Shown: piece after piece, positions 6,429-13,388 of the stretch | Layout of the letters: every line of letters begins with the position of its first letter | Position numbering within the stretch: position 1 is the stretch's first letter | Source of the DNA: CAYJBH01 sp964368815 | GTDB taxonomy: Bacteria > Bacillota > Clostridia > Oscillospirales > Ruminococcaceae | Reading direction: 5' to 3' | DNA: 13,589 bases | Assembly (NCBI GenBank): GCA_964368815.1 | Contig: CAYJDA010000045.1 | Span: forward strand, 1 to 13,589 | The notes under the pieces: generated by a model | What the model was told of the DNA's origin: nothing | Databases searched by the model: none | What the model saw: the letters and a program-made list of their open reading frames with translations, nothing else | Made by a program: the position numbers and the translations under genes

Positions 6429-6836
6429 TTATTCAGCTGCTTCTTCAGTTTCTTCAGCTTCAGTATCATCCTCTGTGGTCTCGTCAGTTACTTCCTCATC
6501 AGCAACTTCTTCGTCAGTTGTTGCATCATCGGTAGCTTCTTCATCGGTTGCTGCATCGTCGGTAGCTTCTTCGTCAGTTGTTGCATCGTCAGTAGCTTCT
6601 TCATCGGCTGCTGCATCATCAGTAGCTTCTTCATCGGTTGCTACATCGTCAGTAGTTTCTTCGTCAGTTGCTACATCATCAGTAGCTTCTTCGTCGGTAG
6701 CGGTTTCGTCTGTTGCAGCATCGGTAGCTTCGGATGTTGTTGCAGTATCTGTAGCCTCAGATGTAGTGTCATCGGTGCAAGCTACTAAAGATAGTGCAAG
6801 AATTGCAGCTAATGCTAAAGTAATAATCTTTTTCAT
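6429..6836 (-). CDS. Small lipoprotein with an acidic 10-residue tandem repeat
   Basis: Predicted 135-residue secreted lipoprotein of unknown function. GAGGT lies 6 nt before the ATG. Residues 1-20 are a signal peptide with Lys2 and Lys3, a hydrophobic core and lipobox LVAC, so Cys20 would be lipidated and the protein anchored outside the membrane. Everything after Cys20 (115 residues) uses only D, E, A, T, V and S: about 28 Asp and 27 Glu, and no Lys, Arg, His, aromatic, Gly or Pro. Residues 51-110 are six near-identical decapeptides of the form ATDDxATDEE, with degenerate units on both sides. There is no recognisable domain; such a chain should be disordered and highly negative. Cation or cationic-peptide binding, or a spacer role, are guesses. 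Own promoter and terminator make it a single-gene unit. Confidence 0.8.
   Translation of the reverse strand: MKKIITLALAAILALSLVACTDDTTSEATDTATTSEATDAATDETATDEEATDDVATDEETTDDVATDEEATDDAAADEEATDDATTDEEATDDAATDEEATDDATTDEEVADEEVTDETTEDDTEAEETEEAAE
6507..6686 (-). repeat. 30-bp tandem repeat inside the acidic lipoprotein gene
   Basis: Six consecutive 30-bp units, in frame, encode the decapeptide repeat. Units differ mainly by silent C/T or A/G changes and a few Ala/Thr swaps, so the array is older than a fresh expansion but still slippage-prone. The repeat also keeps other frames open on both strands, which creates false ORFs. Confidence 0.9.
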
Positions 6837-6902
6837 AATAATACCTCGTAAATTGTTTGTAAAATCGTATTAGGCTTGGCCGTTTGCTTTTGCCTTGAAC
6901 CA

Positions 6903-6931
6903 ATAATATCACAGCAATTTTTCGAAGTAAA
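6903..6931 (-). promoter_or_regulatory. Promoter of the acidic lipoprotein gene
   Basis: On the minus strand TTTACT (6926-6931, 4/6) and TATTAT (6903-6908, 5/6) are 17 nt apart, giving a leader of about 60 nt before the ATG. The -35 hexamer is identical to that of the amino acid transporter promoter. Confidence 0.6.
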
Positions 6932-7158
6932 TAGCATTTTAGGTAATGTAATTTTATTGATATTTACACTTGTTTAATGTTACAAGTACAATCAAACATA
7001 TGTATAAAATTTGTATATATTTTTGTGTAAAATGTATGAAAAAATGATTTTACAACCAAAAAATGGCTTAACTAAGGTGTTTGTGCAATAGTATCAAAAA
7101 AGTTAAGATAGATTTAACAAATTGTTACAAAAGAAATTTGATGGTTATTTTCAATAAA
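6932..7158. other. AT-rich intergenic stretch, no gene seen
   Basis: This is the rest of the 322-bp gap between the acidic lipoprotein and MATE genes. No ORF with a ribosome binding site is visible. It holds a weak inverted repeat ACTTGT-N8-ACAAGT (about 6968-6987) and several ACA/TGT-rich patches with no recognisable operator consensus. Confidence 0.5.
7102..7118 (-). terminator. Weak possible terminator after the MATE gene
   Basis: On the minus strand GTTAA and TTAAC form a 5-bp stem around ATCTATC, followed by TTTTTT. It sits about 40 bp past the MATE stop codon. The stem is short and AT-rich, so function is uncertain. Confidence 0.3.
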
Positions 7159-8556
7159 TTATATCTTTAACTTAACCCATTCTCCCTTTTTAAATCGAGC
7201 GGATGCCAGAATAAGGCGTGCCGCTTGATCTACAATTACGCCCAACCATAGCCCAATAAGTCCCCATTCAAAAACAAATACAAGCAGGTATGACATAGCA
7301 GGCCGTATAACCCCGATTGCAATAAATGAAATATATGCTGTGTACTTTGCATCACCGGCACCACGAAGGCAACCCATATATATTAGTTGTGCAATTTGAA
7401 AAAGAACAATTGCTGAAATGAGATTTGTAATTATAGTCCCGTAGGACAAAATATCCGCTCTGTCTGAAAAAAGACCATAGATGTTTGTGCCGAAGAAAAA
7501 ATAGATTGTTGCAAGTACAGCAGAAATAATTATTCCAATACGTTGACATAACGCACCATATAGTTTAGCAAGATCGGGACGGTTTTCCCCAAGGCTTTTT
7601 CCTACAAGAGCAATCGCAGCAATAGAAAGACCATCAGCAAAGGAAAAAGATAGCGACATAATGTTTAATCCTATTTGATGCGCTGCTAATGCAATTGTTC
7701 CGAGTGAAGCGGCAATTGTTGTGAATACCAAAAAACCAAATCTCAAAAAAACTTGCTCTACCAAGGACGAACCGGCCAACTTAAATATAGAACGTAGTGT
7801 TGGAATATTAAAATTAAAGAAATTAATACCATTTAGTTCAACAAAACTTTTTCCGGGAAGTGCTGACACAATCGACATAATCATAGCAGCAACTGTTCCG
7901 AGAACGGTTGCAATAGCTGCGCCGGTTATTCCAAGTGCAGGGAAACCAAAATTGCCGTAGATTAATAAATAATTAAAAACAAGATTTACAAGATTTGAAA
8001 CAATATTGCTTCGCATAACAACTTTTGTATTACCGCATCCACGTTGCGCCGCATTTATTGTAATAGAAACAACCTGGAAAATCATGAAACTCATTACAAT
8101 TCTAAGGTACTGTGCTGCATCTTCATGAATTTCTTCATTACTGCCAACTAACCATAGTATGTCATCGGTAAAGAAGAAAAATATTAAGCTTATTATTAAT
8201 GTACCAATAAGAGTTAACCCTAAGGCATTATACATGGTTTTGTTTGCTTCCTTAGGATTGTTTTCTCCTCTTCTGCGCGCAACGATTGCACTAACTGAAA
8301 TATTAAGTGCCATAAAAAACGCAAGGCCGATAAACTTAGGTTGAGTTGTTATACCTATAGCTGCAACAGCACTCTCGCCAAGGGAGCTTACCATTATGAT
8401 ATCAATCATTCCCACCAAAGCTATAAAAAAGGATTCAACTGTGCTTGGCCATGCAATTTTAAGAACTGTTGAAATTAAATTTTTTGTAGGGGGTATTTCA
8501 CCAATTGTACCGGTACCACTTAGAATTTTTGACTGATTATAGAATTTTATAGTCAT
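7159..8556 (-). CDS. MATE family efflux transporter
   Basis: Predicted cation-coupled multidrug/toxin exporter of 465 residues, the usual length for the family, with about 12 hydrophobic segments in two homologous halves. Typical features are the first-helix region AWPSTVESFFIALVGMIDII, then VSAIVARRRGENNPKEANK in the first half, RGCGNTKVVMRSNIVSNLVN, and in the second half the matching SLSFSFADGLSIAAIALVGK and CLRGAGDAKYTAYI. AAAGGA lies 4 nt before the ATG at 8556. The gene stands alone on the minus strand and diverges from the flavodoxin/copA block. The substrate cannot be predicted; MATE proteins export drugs, dyes or metabolites using Na+ or H+ gradients. The frame is intact with no sign of decay. 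Confidence 0.94.
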   Translation of the reverse strand: MTIKFYNQSKILSGTGTIGEIPPTKNLISTVLKIAWPSTVESFFIALVGMIDIIMVSSLGESAVAAIGITTQPKFIGLAFFMALNISVSAIVARRRGENNPKEANKTMYNALGLTLIGTLIISLIFFFFTDDILWLVGSNEEIHEDAAQYLRIVMSFMIFQVVSITINAAQRGCGNTKVVMRSNIVSNLVNLVFNYLLIYGNFGFPALGITGAAIATVLGTVAAMIMSIVSALPGKSFVELNGINFFNFNIPTLRSIFKLAGSSLVEQVFLRFGFLVFTTIAASLGTIALAAHQIGLNIMSLSFSFADGLSIAAIALVGKSLGENRPDLAKLYGALCQRIGIIISAVLATIYFFFGTNIYGLFSDRADILSYGTIITNLISAIVLFQIAQLIYMGCLRGAGDAKYTAYISFIAIGVIRPAMSYLLVFVFEWGLIGLWLGVIVDQAARLILASARFKKGEWVKLKI

Positions 8557-8655
8557 CTCATCCTTTAAAAATATTTATTCATTAATATAAAGTTAACACT
8601 TTTTTGTAATTTGTCAATAGAAACTTTATTTAGAACCATTTATTATTTATTTTTC
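8557..8655. promoter_or_regulatory. Divergent intergenic region with a possible MATE promoter
   Basis: On the minus strand a perfect TTGACA (8612-8617) lies upstream of the MATE gene, but the best -10-like sequences (TTTATA, TATATT) are 20 to 22 nt away instead of 17. A suboptimal or regulated promoter is possible. No inverted-repeat operator is evident. Confidence 0.35.
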
Positions 8656-8684
8656 TTGACTATACTTTAGCTTTAAGGTAAAAT
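8656..8684 (+). promoter_or_regulatory. Promoter of the flavodoxin-copA operon
   Basis: TTGACT (8656-8661, 5/6) and TAAAAT (8679-8684, 5/6) are exactly 17 nt apart, about 26 bp before the flavodoxin ATG. I see no CopY-type TACAnnTGTA box and no clear CsoR palindrome, so copper control, if any, is not visible here. Confidence 0.8.
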
Positions 8685-8710
8685 TAATATACACATAAAG
8701 GAGTTATATT

Positions 8711-9150
8711 ATGAAGGAAATAGTTTTATTTTATTCTTTATCAGGGGTTACCGGTAAAGTTGCTAAAAAAATTGCCGAAATGCGTGATTGTGATATAGTT
8801 GAAATAAAACCAACTACGCCATATACACTTAAGACAGCATTTTCCAAAGGGGTTGTTGACACAAAAAAAGGAACTGCTATTGAAATAGAAAAACTACCCA
8901 TGTTGAACGAATATCAGTGCATATTTTTAGGTACACCTATTTGGGCTTTTGGATATGCAGCACCATTAAACACAATATTTGAACAAAAAATACTTGATGG
9001 CAAAAAAGTAATATTATTTTCCACCAGCTCAGGGTTAGCCGGTTCAAAATCTCTTGAATCTGTTAAGGTGAAGTTAAATAAATCAGAANNNNNNNNNNTA
9101 CGGTTAGTACCTGGATAGACAGTATAAAAGTAAAGTTGGATGAGCAATGA
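8711..9150 (+). CDS. Flavodoxin-like protein, interrupted by an assembly gap
   Basis: Small FMN-binding redox protein. AAGGAG lies 7 nt before the ATG. The N terminus IVLFYSLSGVTGKVAKKIAE has the phosphate-binding loop of short-chain flavodoxins (S-x-S-G-x-T), and IFLGTPIWAFGYAAPLNTIF and KKVILFSTSSGL are the later flavin-contacting strands and loops. The frame is intact for 126 codons up to the N run at 9089-9098. A naive read-through stops at 9116, but in another frame the sequence after the gap reads TVSTWIDSIKVKLDEQ and ends at TGA 9148-9150, overlapping the copA ATG as ATGA. The ten N are therefore a placeholder, and the true gap should be 2 modulo 3 in length. With about 142 visible residues and a usual family size near 160, perhaps 15-20 residues are missing. 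It likely supplies or balances redox equivalents; a specific copper role is not shown. Confidence 0.82.
9089..9098. other. Assembly gap (ten N) inside the flavodoxin gene
   Basis: The only unresolved bases in the window. The frame on the left does not continue into the plausible C-terminal frame on the right, so the gap length is arbitrary. Confidence 0.97.
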
Positions 9151-11372
9151 TAAAAAGACTTGGTATAAAAGGCATGAGCTGCGCCGCTTGTAGCTCTAGG
9201 ATAGAAAAAGTTGTCGGAAAGCTTATTGATGTTGAAAATGTCAGTGTTAATCTTGCTGGTGAAGTATTAAGCTATTCATCAAAAAAAGATGTTGATGAAA
9301 TTGTTAAAGCTAGTATAGAAAAATTAGGCTTTGGATGGTATGACATTGAGGAAAAAAAAGCAGAAAGACAAAAGGAAAAAGAAAGAGAAAATAGTATATT
9401 TAAGTTAAGACTTATTGTTTCCTTAATTTTCGCTATACCATTATTATATATAGCAATGGCTCCAATGATTACTGTAAATGGGATTACCTTGCCAAGCTTT
9501 ATTACTCCGGAAGACGGATTTTCGTTTGCGTTAATTCAACTTGTTTTAACTATTCCCGTAATGATTACAGGTTATAGCTTTTACTTGGTTGGATTTCGCT
9601 CTCTTTTTCGAGGCTCTCCAAACATGGATAGTCTTATTGCGGTAGGTACTTCAGCTGCATTTATATACAGCATATATTCAACCATAAGACTTTCGCAGGG
9701 CGATATGCATGCTGCTCATAATTTATACTTTGAATCTTCAGCTGTTATTATTGCATTAATTACTTTAGGAAAATATCTTGAATCAAGGTCAAAGAATAGG
9801 ACAGGGGATGCAATTAAAAAACTTATTGACCTTGCACCAAAAACTGCTATTGTTATAAAGGATGGTGTAGAAACCGAGACAGCTATTGAATTTGTTAATA
9901 TTAATGATCTGCTTGTTATTAAACCCGGCACTTCAATTCCTGTTGATGGAATTGTTGTTCAGGGCGCTTCTTCGGTTGATGAGTCTATGCTTACCGGTGA
10001 AAGCGTTCCGGTTGAGAAGGTTGAGGGGGATAAATTATTTGCTGCCTCCATGAATAGTAACGGTATGTTGATTGTTAAGGCTACAGGTGTTGGGGAAGAC
10101 ACTGCTCTTTCTCGCATTATTAAATTGGTTGAACAAGCGCAGGGAAGTAAAGCGCCTATTGCTAAAATAGCAGATACTGTTTCAGGATATTTTGTTCCTG
10201 TTGTGATTGCGATTGCTGTTATATCGTCTGCACTGTGGTTTTTGAGCGGACAGCCAATATCTTTTGCCCTTTCTATCTTTATTTCTGTTTTAGTTATAGC
10301 TTGTCCCTGTGCGCTCGGACTTGCAACTCCGACAGCAATAATGGTAAGTACCGGCAAGGGAGCGGAAAATGGAATTTTAATTAAAAGTGGAGAAGCATTG
10401 GAAACCGCTCACTCCATAGATACGGTTGTGTTGGATAAAACAGGAACAATAACTCGGGGTAAACCAGAACTCGCCGACGCCATACCATTTAACGATTATA
10501 CAAAGGAAGACCTTATCGTTCTTGCGGCTTCTGCCGAAGTAGGTAGTGAACATCCACTTGGTACAGCTGTAGTAAAATACGCAAAGGAGAAAAATTATTT
10601 ATTAAAAAACGTATCTGATTTTAAAGCACTAACAGGATATGGTGTAGAGGCTATAATAGATGATAAAAAAATATTAATCGGAAATGATAAGTTAATGCGG
10701 TTGAATGATATTTATCATAGTGATGCCAAAAAACAGGAAAATGAACTATCCTTGAAAGGCAAGACAGCTATGTATGTAGCGCATGGTGGTGCTCTGGTTG
10801 GCATTATTGCAGTTGCAGACACTGTTAAGCCTACAGCTACAAAGGCAGTTTTAAAGCTTAAAGAAATGGGCATTACTGTGATAATGGTTACCGGAGATAA
10901 CGAAAATACAGCAAAGGCAATTGCAGACGAAGTTGGGATAGAGAAAGTTATTGCCGGCGTTCTACCGCATGAAAAATCAGCTGAAATAATTAAAATAAAA
11001 AATGAAGGCAGGAAGGTCGCTATGGTTGGTGATGGAATTAATGATGCGCCTGCTCTTGCAGAGTCAGACGTAGGAATCGCAGTTGGAAGTGGTACCGACA
11101 TTGCTATTGACAGTGCCGATATAGTATTGGTAGACAGCGACCCTATGGATGTTGTTACAACAATTAGATTATCAAGAAGTACTATTAGAAACATTAAACA
11201 GAATCTTTTTTGGGCATTTGCATATAATGTTGCAGGAATACCTTTAGCAGCAGGAATATTGTATTTATTTGGAGGTCCGTTGCTAAACCCAATGTTTGCT
11301 GCTGCAGCCATGAGCCTATCGTCAATATCTGTTGTAACAAATGCATTAAGATTATTGAAGTTTCGACCGTAG
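9147..11372 (+). CDS. copA: Cu(I)-exporting P1B-type ATPase
   Basis: Copper efflux pump of the plasma membrane, 741 residues and full length. One N-terminal heavy-metal-associated domain carries GMSCAAC (Cys12, Cys15). After a charged linker come the P-type modules: actuator TGES at 283-286, CPC at 386-388 in the ion-path helix, phosphorylation site DKTGT at 430-434 (D430), the P1B-specific HP (His469-Pro470 in SEHP), TGDN at 582-585 and GDGIND at 628-633. The last two helices hold YN (693-694) and MSLSS (722-726), which together with CPC define the P1B-1 class that moves monovalent copper or silver rather than zinc or cadmium. The start overlaps the flavodoxin stop by 4 nt and has only a modest GGATGAG site, so translation is probably coupled. 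A copZ-like gene follows after 48 bp. Confidence 0.97.
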   Translation: MIKRLGIKGMSCAACSSRIEKVVGKLIDVENVSVNLAGEVLSYSSKKDVDEIVKASIEKLGFGWYDIEEKKAERQKEKERENSIFKLRLIVSLIFAIPLLYIAMAPMITVNGITLPSFITPEDGFSFALIQLVLTIPVMITGYSFYLVGFRSLFRGSPNMDSLIAVGTSAAFIYSIYSTIRLSQGDMHAAHNLYFESSAVIIALITLGKYLESRSKNRTGDAIKKLIDLAPKTAIVIKDGVETETAIEFVNINDLLVIKPGTSIPVDGIVVQGASSVDESMLTGESVPVEKVEGDKLFAASMNSNGMLIVKATGVGEDTALSRIIKLVEQAQGSKAPIAKIADTVSGYFVPVVIAIAVISSALWFLSGQPISFALSIFISVLVIACPCALGLATPTAIMVSTGKGAENGILIKSGEALETAHSIDTVVLDKTGTITRGKPELADAIPFNDYTKEDLIVLAASAEVGSEHPLGTAVVKYAKEKNYLLKNVSDFKALTGYGVEAIIDDKKILIGNDKLMRLNDIYHSDAKKQENELSLKGKTAMYVAHGGALVGIIAVADTVKPTATKAVLKLKEMGITVIMVTGDNENTAKAIADEVGIEKVIAGVLPHEKSAEIIKIKNEGRKVAMVGDGINDAPALAESDVGIAVGSGTDIAIDSADIVLVDSDPMDVVTTIRLSRSTIRNIKQNLFWAFAYNVAGIPLAAGILYLFGGPLLNPMFAAAAMSLSSISVVTNALRLLKFRP

Positions 11373-11420
11373 TATAATATGGGAGTAATTTAATAAGATA
11401 TAAAATAAATTGGAGGAGAT

Positions 11421-11636
11421 ATGAAATATCAACTATTAGTTGAAGGTATGATGTGTGAACACTGTGTAAAAGCGGTTACAGATATACTTGTTAATGAGGT
11501 AGATGCAACGGATGTATATATTGAGCTGGCTGAAGGTCGAGTTACTCTGTCTACAACCGCACAAGTGCAGGATATTAAAAACTGTATTGAGGGTCAAGGT
11601 TACGATGTTACCCAAATTGATCCAATAACAAATTAA
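11421..11636 (+). CDS. copZ: CopZ-like copper chaperone (single HMA domain)
   Basis: Cytosolic metal-binding protein of 71 residues, the usual size for CopZ. The metal site is GMMCEHC with Cys12 and Cys15 separated by Glu-His; a His between the cysteines is seen in several bacterial CopZ proteins. The remaining sequence fits a ferredoxin-like fold, with the closing GQGYDV motif typical of HMA domains (usually GY.V). GGAGGAG lies just before the ATG. Position directly after copA supports delivery of Cu(I) to the pump. The mature surface is acidic, with Glu and Asp well above Lys and Arg. Confidence 0.93.
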   Translation: MKYQLLVEGMMCEHCVKAVTDILVNEVDATDVYIELAEGRVTLSTTAQVQDIKNCIEGQGYDVTQIDPITN

Positions 11637-11654
11637 TTATTACACGGAGAAGCA

Positions 11655-13289
11655 ATGTCAAATATATTACAGTCAGTCCCTTTTTTTATAACATTTGCAG
11701 CACAAAATTTGCTAATGTTTTATCTTACAGGCAGAATAATGGATTTGCGCTCAAAAAAGCCATGGTCTATTTTAATAGCGCTGTTTAACAGTACATTTCT
11801 TGTTGTAATGTTAAATCATTATCCAAACAATTTAACGGTTATTTATATATTGCTAACCGTTCTTCTTTCGTTAGAAATGATGTTGACATTTAAGGGTAAT
11901 GTGTCGGTAGTAGCTTCATGTGCACTTGCTATACCAATACATTTAATGGGAATAAGAAATGTTGTTGTTGCATGCTATATTTTATTAGATGATGAAAACA
12001 TTGACCATATCACATCTTCATCTGACCTATTCTGGAATAGCTTTTCTATAACATCTATTTTGTGTTCTGCATTTATTATGATGGTTTTACTATTAATACC
12101 GGATAAATATTTTAAGATGATGAATCAAGATATTACAAGGATGACTCTTTTTCTTGCTTTTTCCGGTATTGCAACTATAAATCTGATTATTAACACACTG
12201 GAATACAGAGAAGATTCATTACCTGCTTTTCAGCCTGTTCAGCAGGTTTCTGTTGGTGTTTCATGGATGCTGGTATTTTATGCCGGTGTTTTTATGTTGG
12301 TAGGATTTGATCTAATTGATGAAAATAAAAACAAACTACAACAACGCCTTGCAAGGGAACGTATGTATAGAAAGGCTTTACTTTCAAACTCGGTTATGAC
12401 ATTGGAGGTTAATTGTGAAAACGATACATTAACACATGTAACAGTTAATGGCGCGGTTAAAGAAAGCTTGATAGGAAGTAGTTATTCTGAATATATTGTC
12501 GGCCATATTCAATCAACCATACACACACATGAAAAACTATTAATGCGTAAAAACATATTGTTGGATAATTTGAAAACAAGATACATGCGCGGCGAAACTG
12601 ATTTTGTTGTTGAATATCGTATGAGACAAACTACAGGTGACTACGAATGGCACAGAGCAGCCGTTAGCCTTGAGAATAATAAAGAAACTGATCAGCTTAA
12701 TGCAATTATTAATTTCGAAAACATTAACGAAGAAAAATTAAAGGCGCTGGAACTAAAATATAAAGCAGAACGTGATCAGCTTGTAGGTTTATATAATAAG
12801 GTGACGGTTGAAAGATTAATAAACGACCATATTTTGGATGGTGGTGCTGGTACACTTTTAATGATTGATCTTGATAATTTTAAAAACATCAATGATAATT
12901 TTGGACATAGCTATGGAGATAAAGTATTAATCGAAGTAGCCGAAAAGTTAAATCAACTTTTTAGAGAAGACGACCTTATAGGGCGCATCGGAGGAGATGA
13001 ATTTATTGTTTTTATTAAAGATGCTTCCGACCTAAAAGCAATTACAGATAAGGCAAATAATTTATGTAAGTCATTGAGAAAGACATATTATTATCAGGGT
13101 GATAACGGCATAACGGTTTCGTCCAGTGTTGGCATTGCGAGAAGCCCTAAGGATGGACAAAACTTTAAAGAATTGTTTGACAATGCTGATATTGCGATGT
13201 ATAATTCAAAAAATGCAGGAAAAAACACCTATAAAGTATATGAAGAGCAGATGAAAGACTACATGAAAAGAAGAGCCAACGATATATAA
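11655..13289 (+). CDS. Membrane diguanylate cyclase (seven-helix sensor, PAS-like, GGDEF)
   Basis: Predicted synthase of the second messenger c-di-GMP, 544 residues. About seven hydrophobic segments lie within residues 8-218, forming an N-terminal membrane sensor that I cannot assign to a named family. A coiled linker (about 222-245) leads to a PAS-like region (about 246-355, with EYRMRQTTGDYEWHRAAVSL resembling the PAS_3 type). The GGDEF domain spans about 372-532: IDLDNFKNIND provides metal and base contacts (D405, N413, D414), and GGDEF at 446-450 is intact. RxxD (R437 to D440) five residues before it is the product-inhibition I-site, so activity should be feedback controlled. No EAL or HD-GYP domain is present. 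GGAG lies 5 nt before the ATG and only 18 bp separate it from copZ, so co-transcription with the copper genes is likely. Confidence 0.93.
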   Translation: MSNILQSVPFFITFAAQNLLMFYLTGRIMDLRSKKPWSILIALFNSTFLVVMLNHYPNNLTVIYILLTVLLSLEMMLTFKGNVSVVASCALAIPIHLMGIRNVVVACYILLDDENIDHITSSSDLFWNSFSITSILCSAFIMMVLLLIPDKYFKMMNQDITRMTLFLAFSGIATINLIINTLEYREDSLPAFQPVQQVSVGVSWMLVFYAGVFMLVGFDLIDENKNKLQQRLARERMYRKALLSNSVMTLEVNCENDTLTHVTVNGAVKESLIGSSYSEYIVGHIQSTIHTHEKLLMRKNILLDNLKTRYMRGETDFVVEYRMRQTTGDYEWHRAAVSLENNKETDQLNAIINFENINEEKLKALELKYKAERDQLVGLYNKVTVERLINDHILDGGAGTLLMIDLDNFKNINDNFGHSYGDKVLIEVAEKLNQLFREDDLIGRIGGDEFIVFIKDASDLKAITDKANNLCKSLRKTYYYQGDNGITVSSSVGIARSPKDGQNFKELFDNADIAMYNSKNAGKNTYKVYEEQMKDYMKRRANDI

Positions 13290-13353
13290 TTCTTATAATT
13301 TTATATTAAAATAAATAAAATACAAAAAAATATAATTTTTTTTAATAAAGTAC
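13290..13353. other. AT-only stretch after the cyclase gene
   Basis: Almost entirely A and T. A hairpin of A and T runs (about 13324-13344) could act as a weak terminator, but no GC-containing stem is present. Confidence 0.35.
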
Positions 13354-13382
13354 TTGCATTTATTTTTTATATGTAGTATAAT
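13354..13382 (+). promoter_or_regulatory. Near-consensus promoter facing the window end
   Basis: TTGCAT (13354-13359, 4/6) and a perfect TATAAT (13377-13382) are 17 nt apart on the plus strand. The expected transcription start is near 13389. The transcribed sequence has no ribosome binding site followed by a convincing ORF, so the product is probably an RNA or a long leader. Confidence 0.75.
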
Positions 13383-13388
13383 GTCAAT

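Noticed and set aside
6507..6686. CRISPR array suggested by regular 30-bp repeats
   Set aside because: The units are directly adjacent without unique spacers and lie in frame within a coding sequence.
6390..6873. Two long plus-strand ORFs rich in Ser/Val and Cys/Phe/Ile across the lipoprotein
   Set aside because: They are antisense frames kept open by the 30-bp repeat. The minus frame has the ribosome binding site, signal peptide, promoter and terminator.
8656..8710. Copper-responsive CopY box upstream of the flavodoxin gene
   Set aside because: No TACAnnTGTA sequence is present in the region.
10715..11311. 198-residue minus-strand ORF
   Set aside because: It is antisense to the conserved catalytic half of copA, with no ribosome binding site and a composition that mirrors the copA codons.
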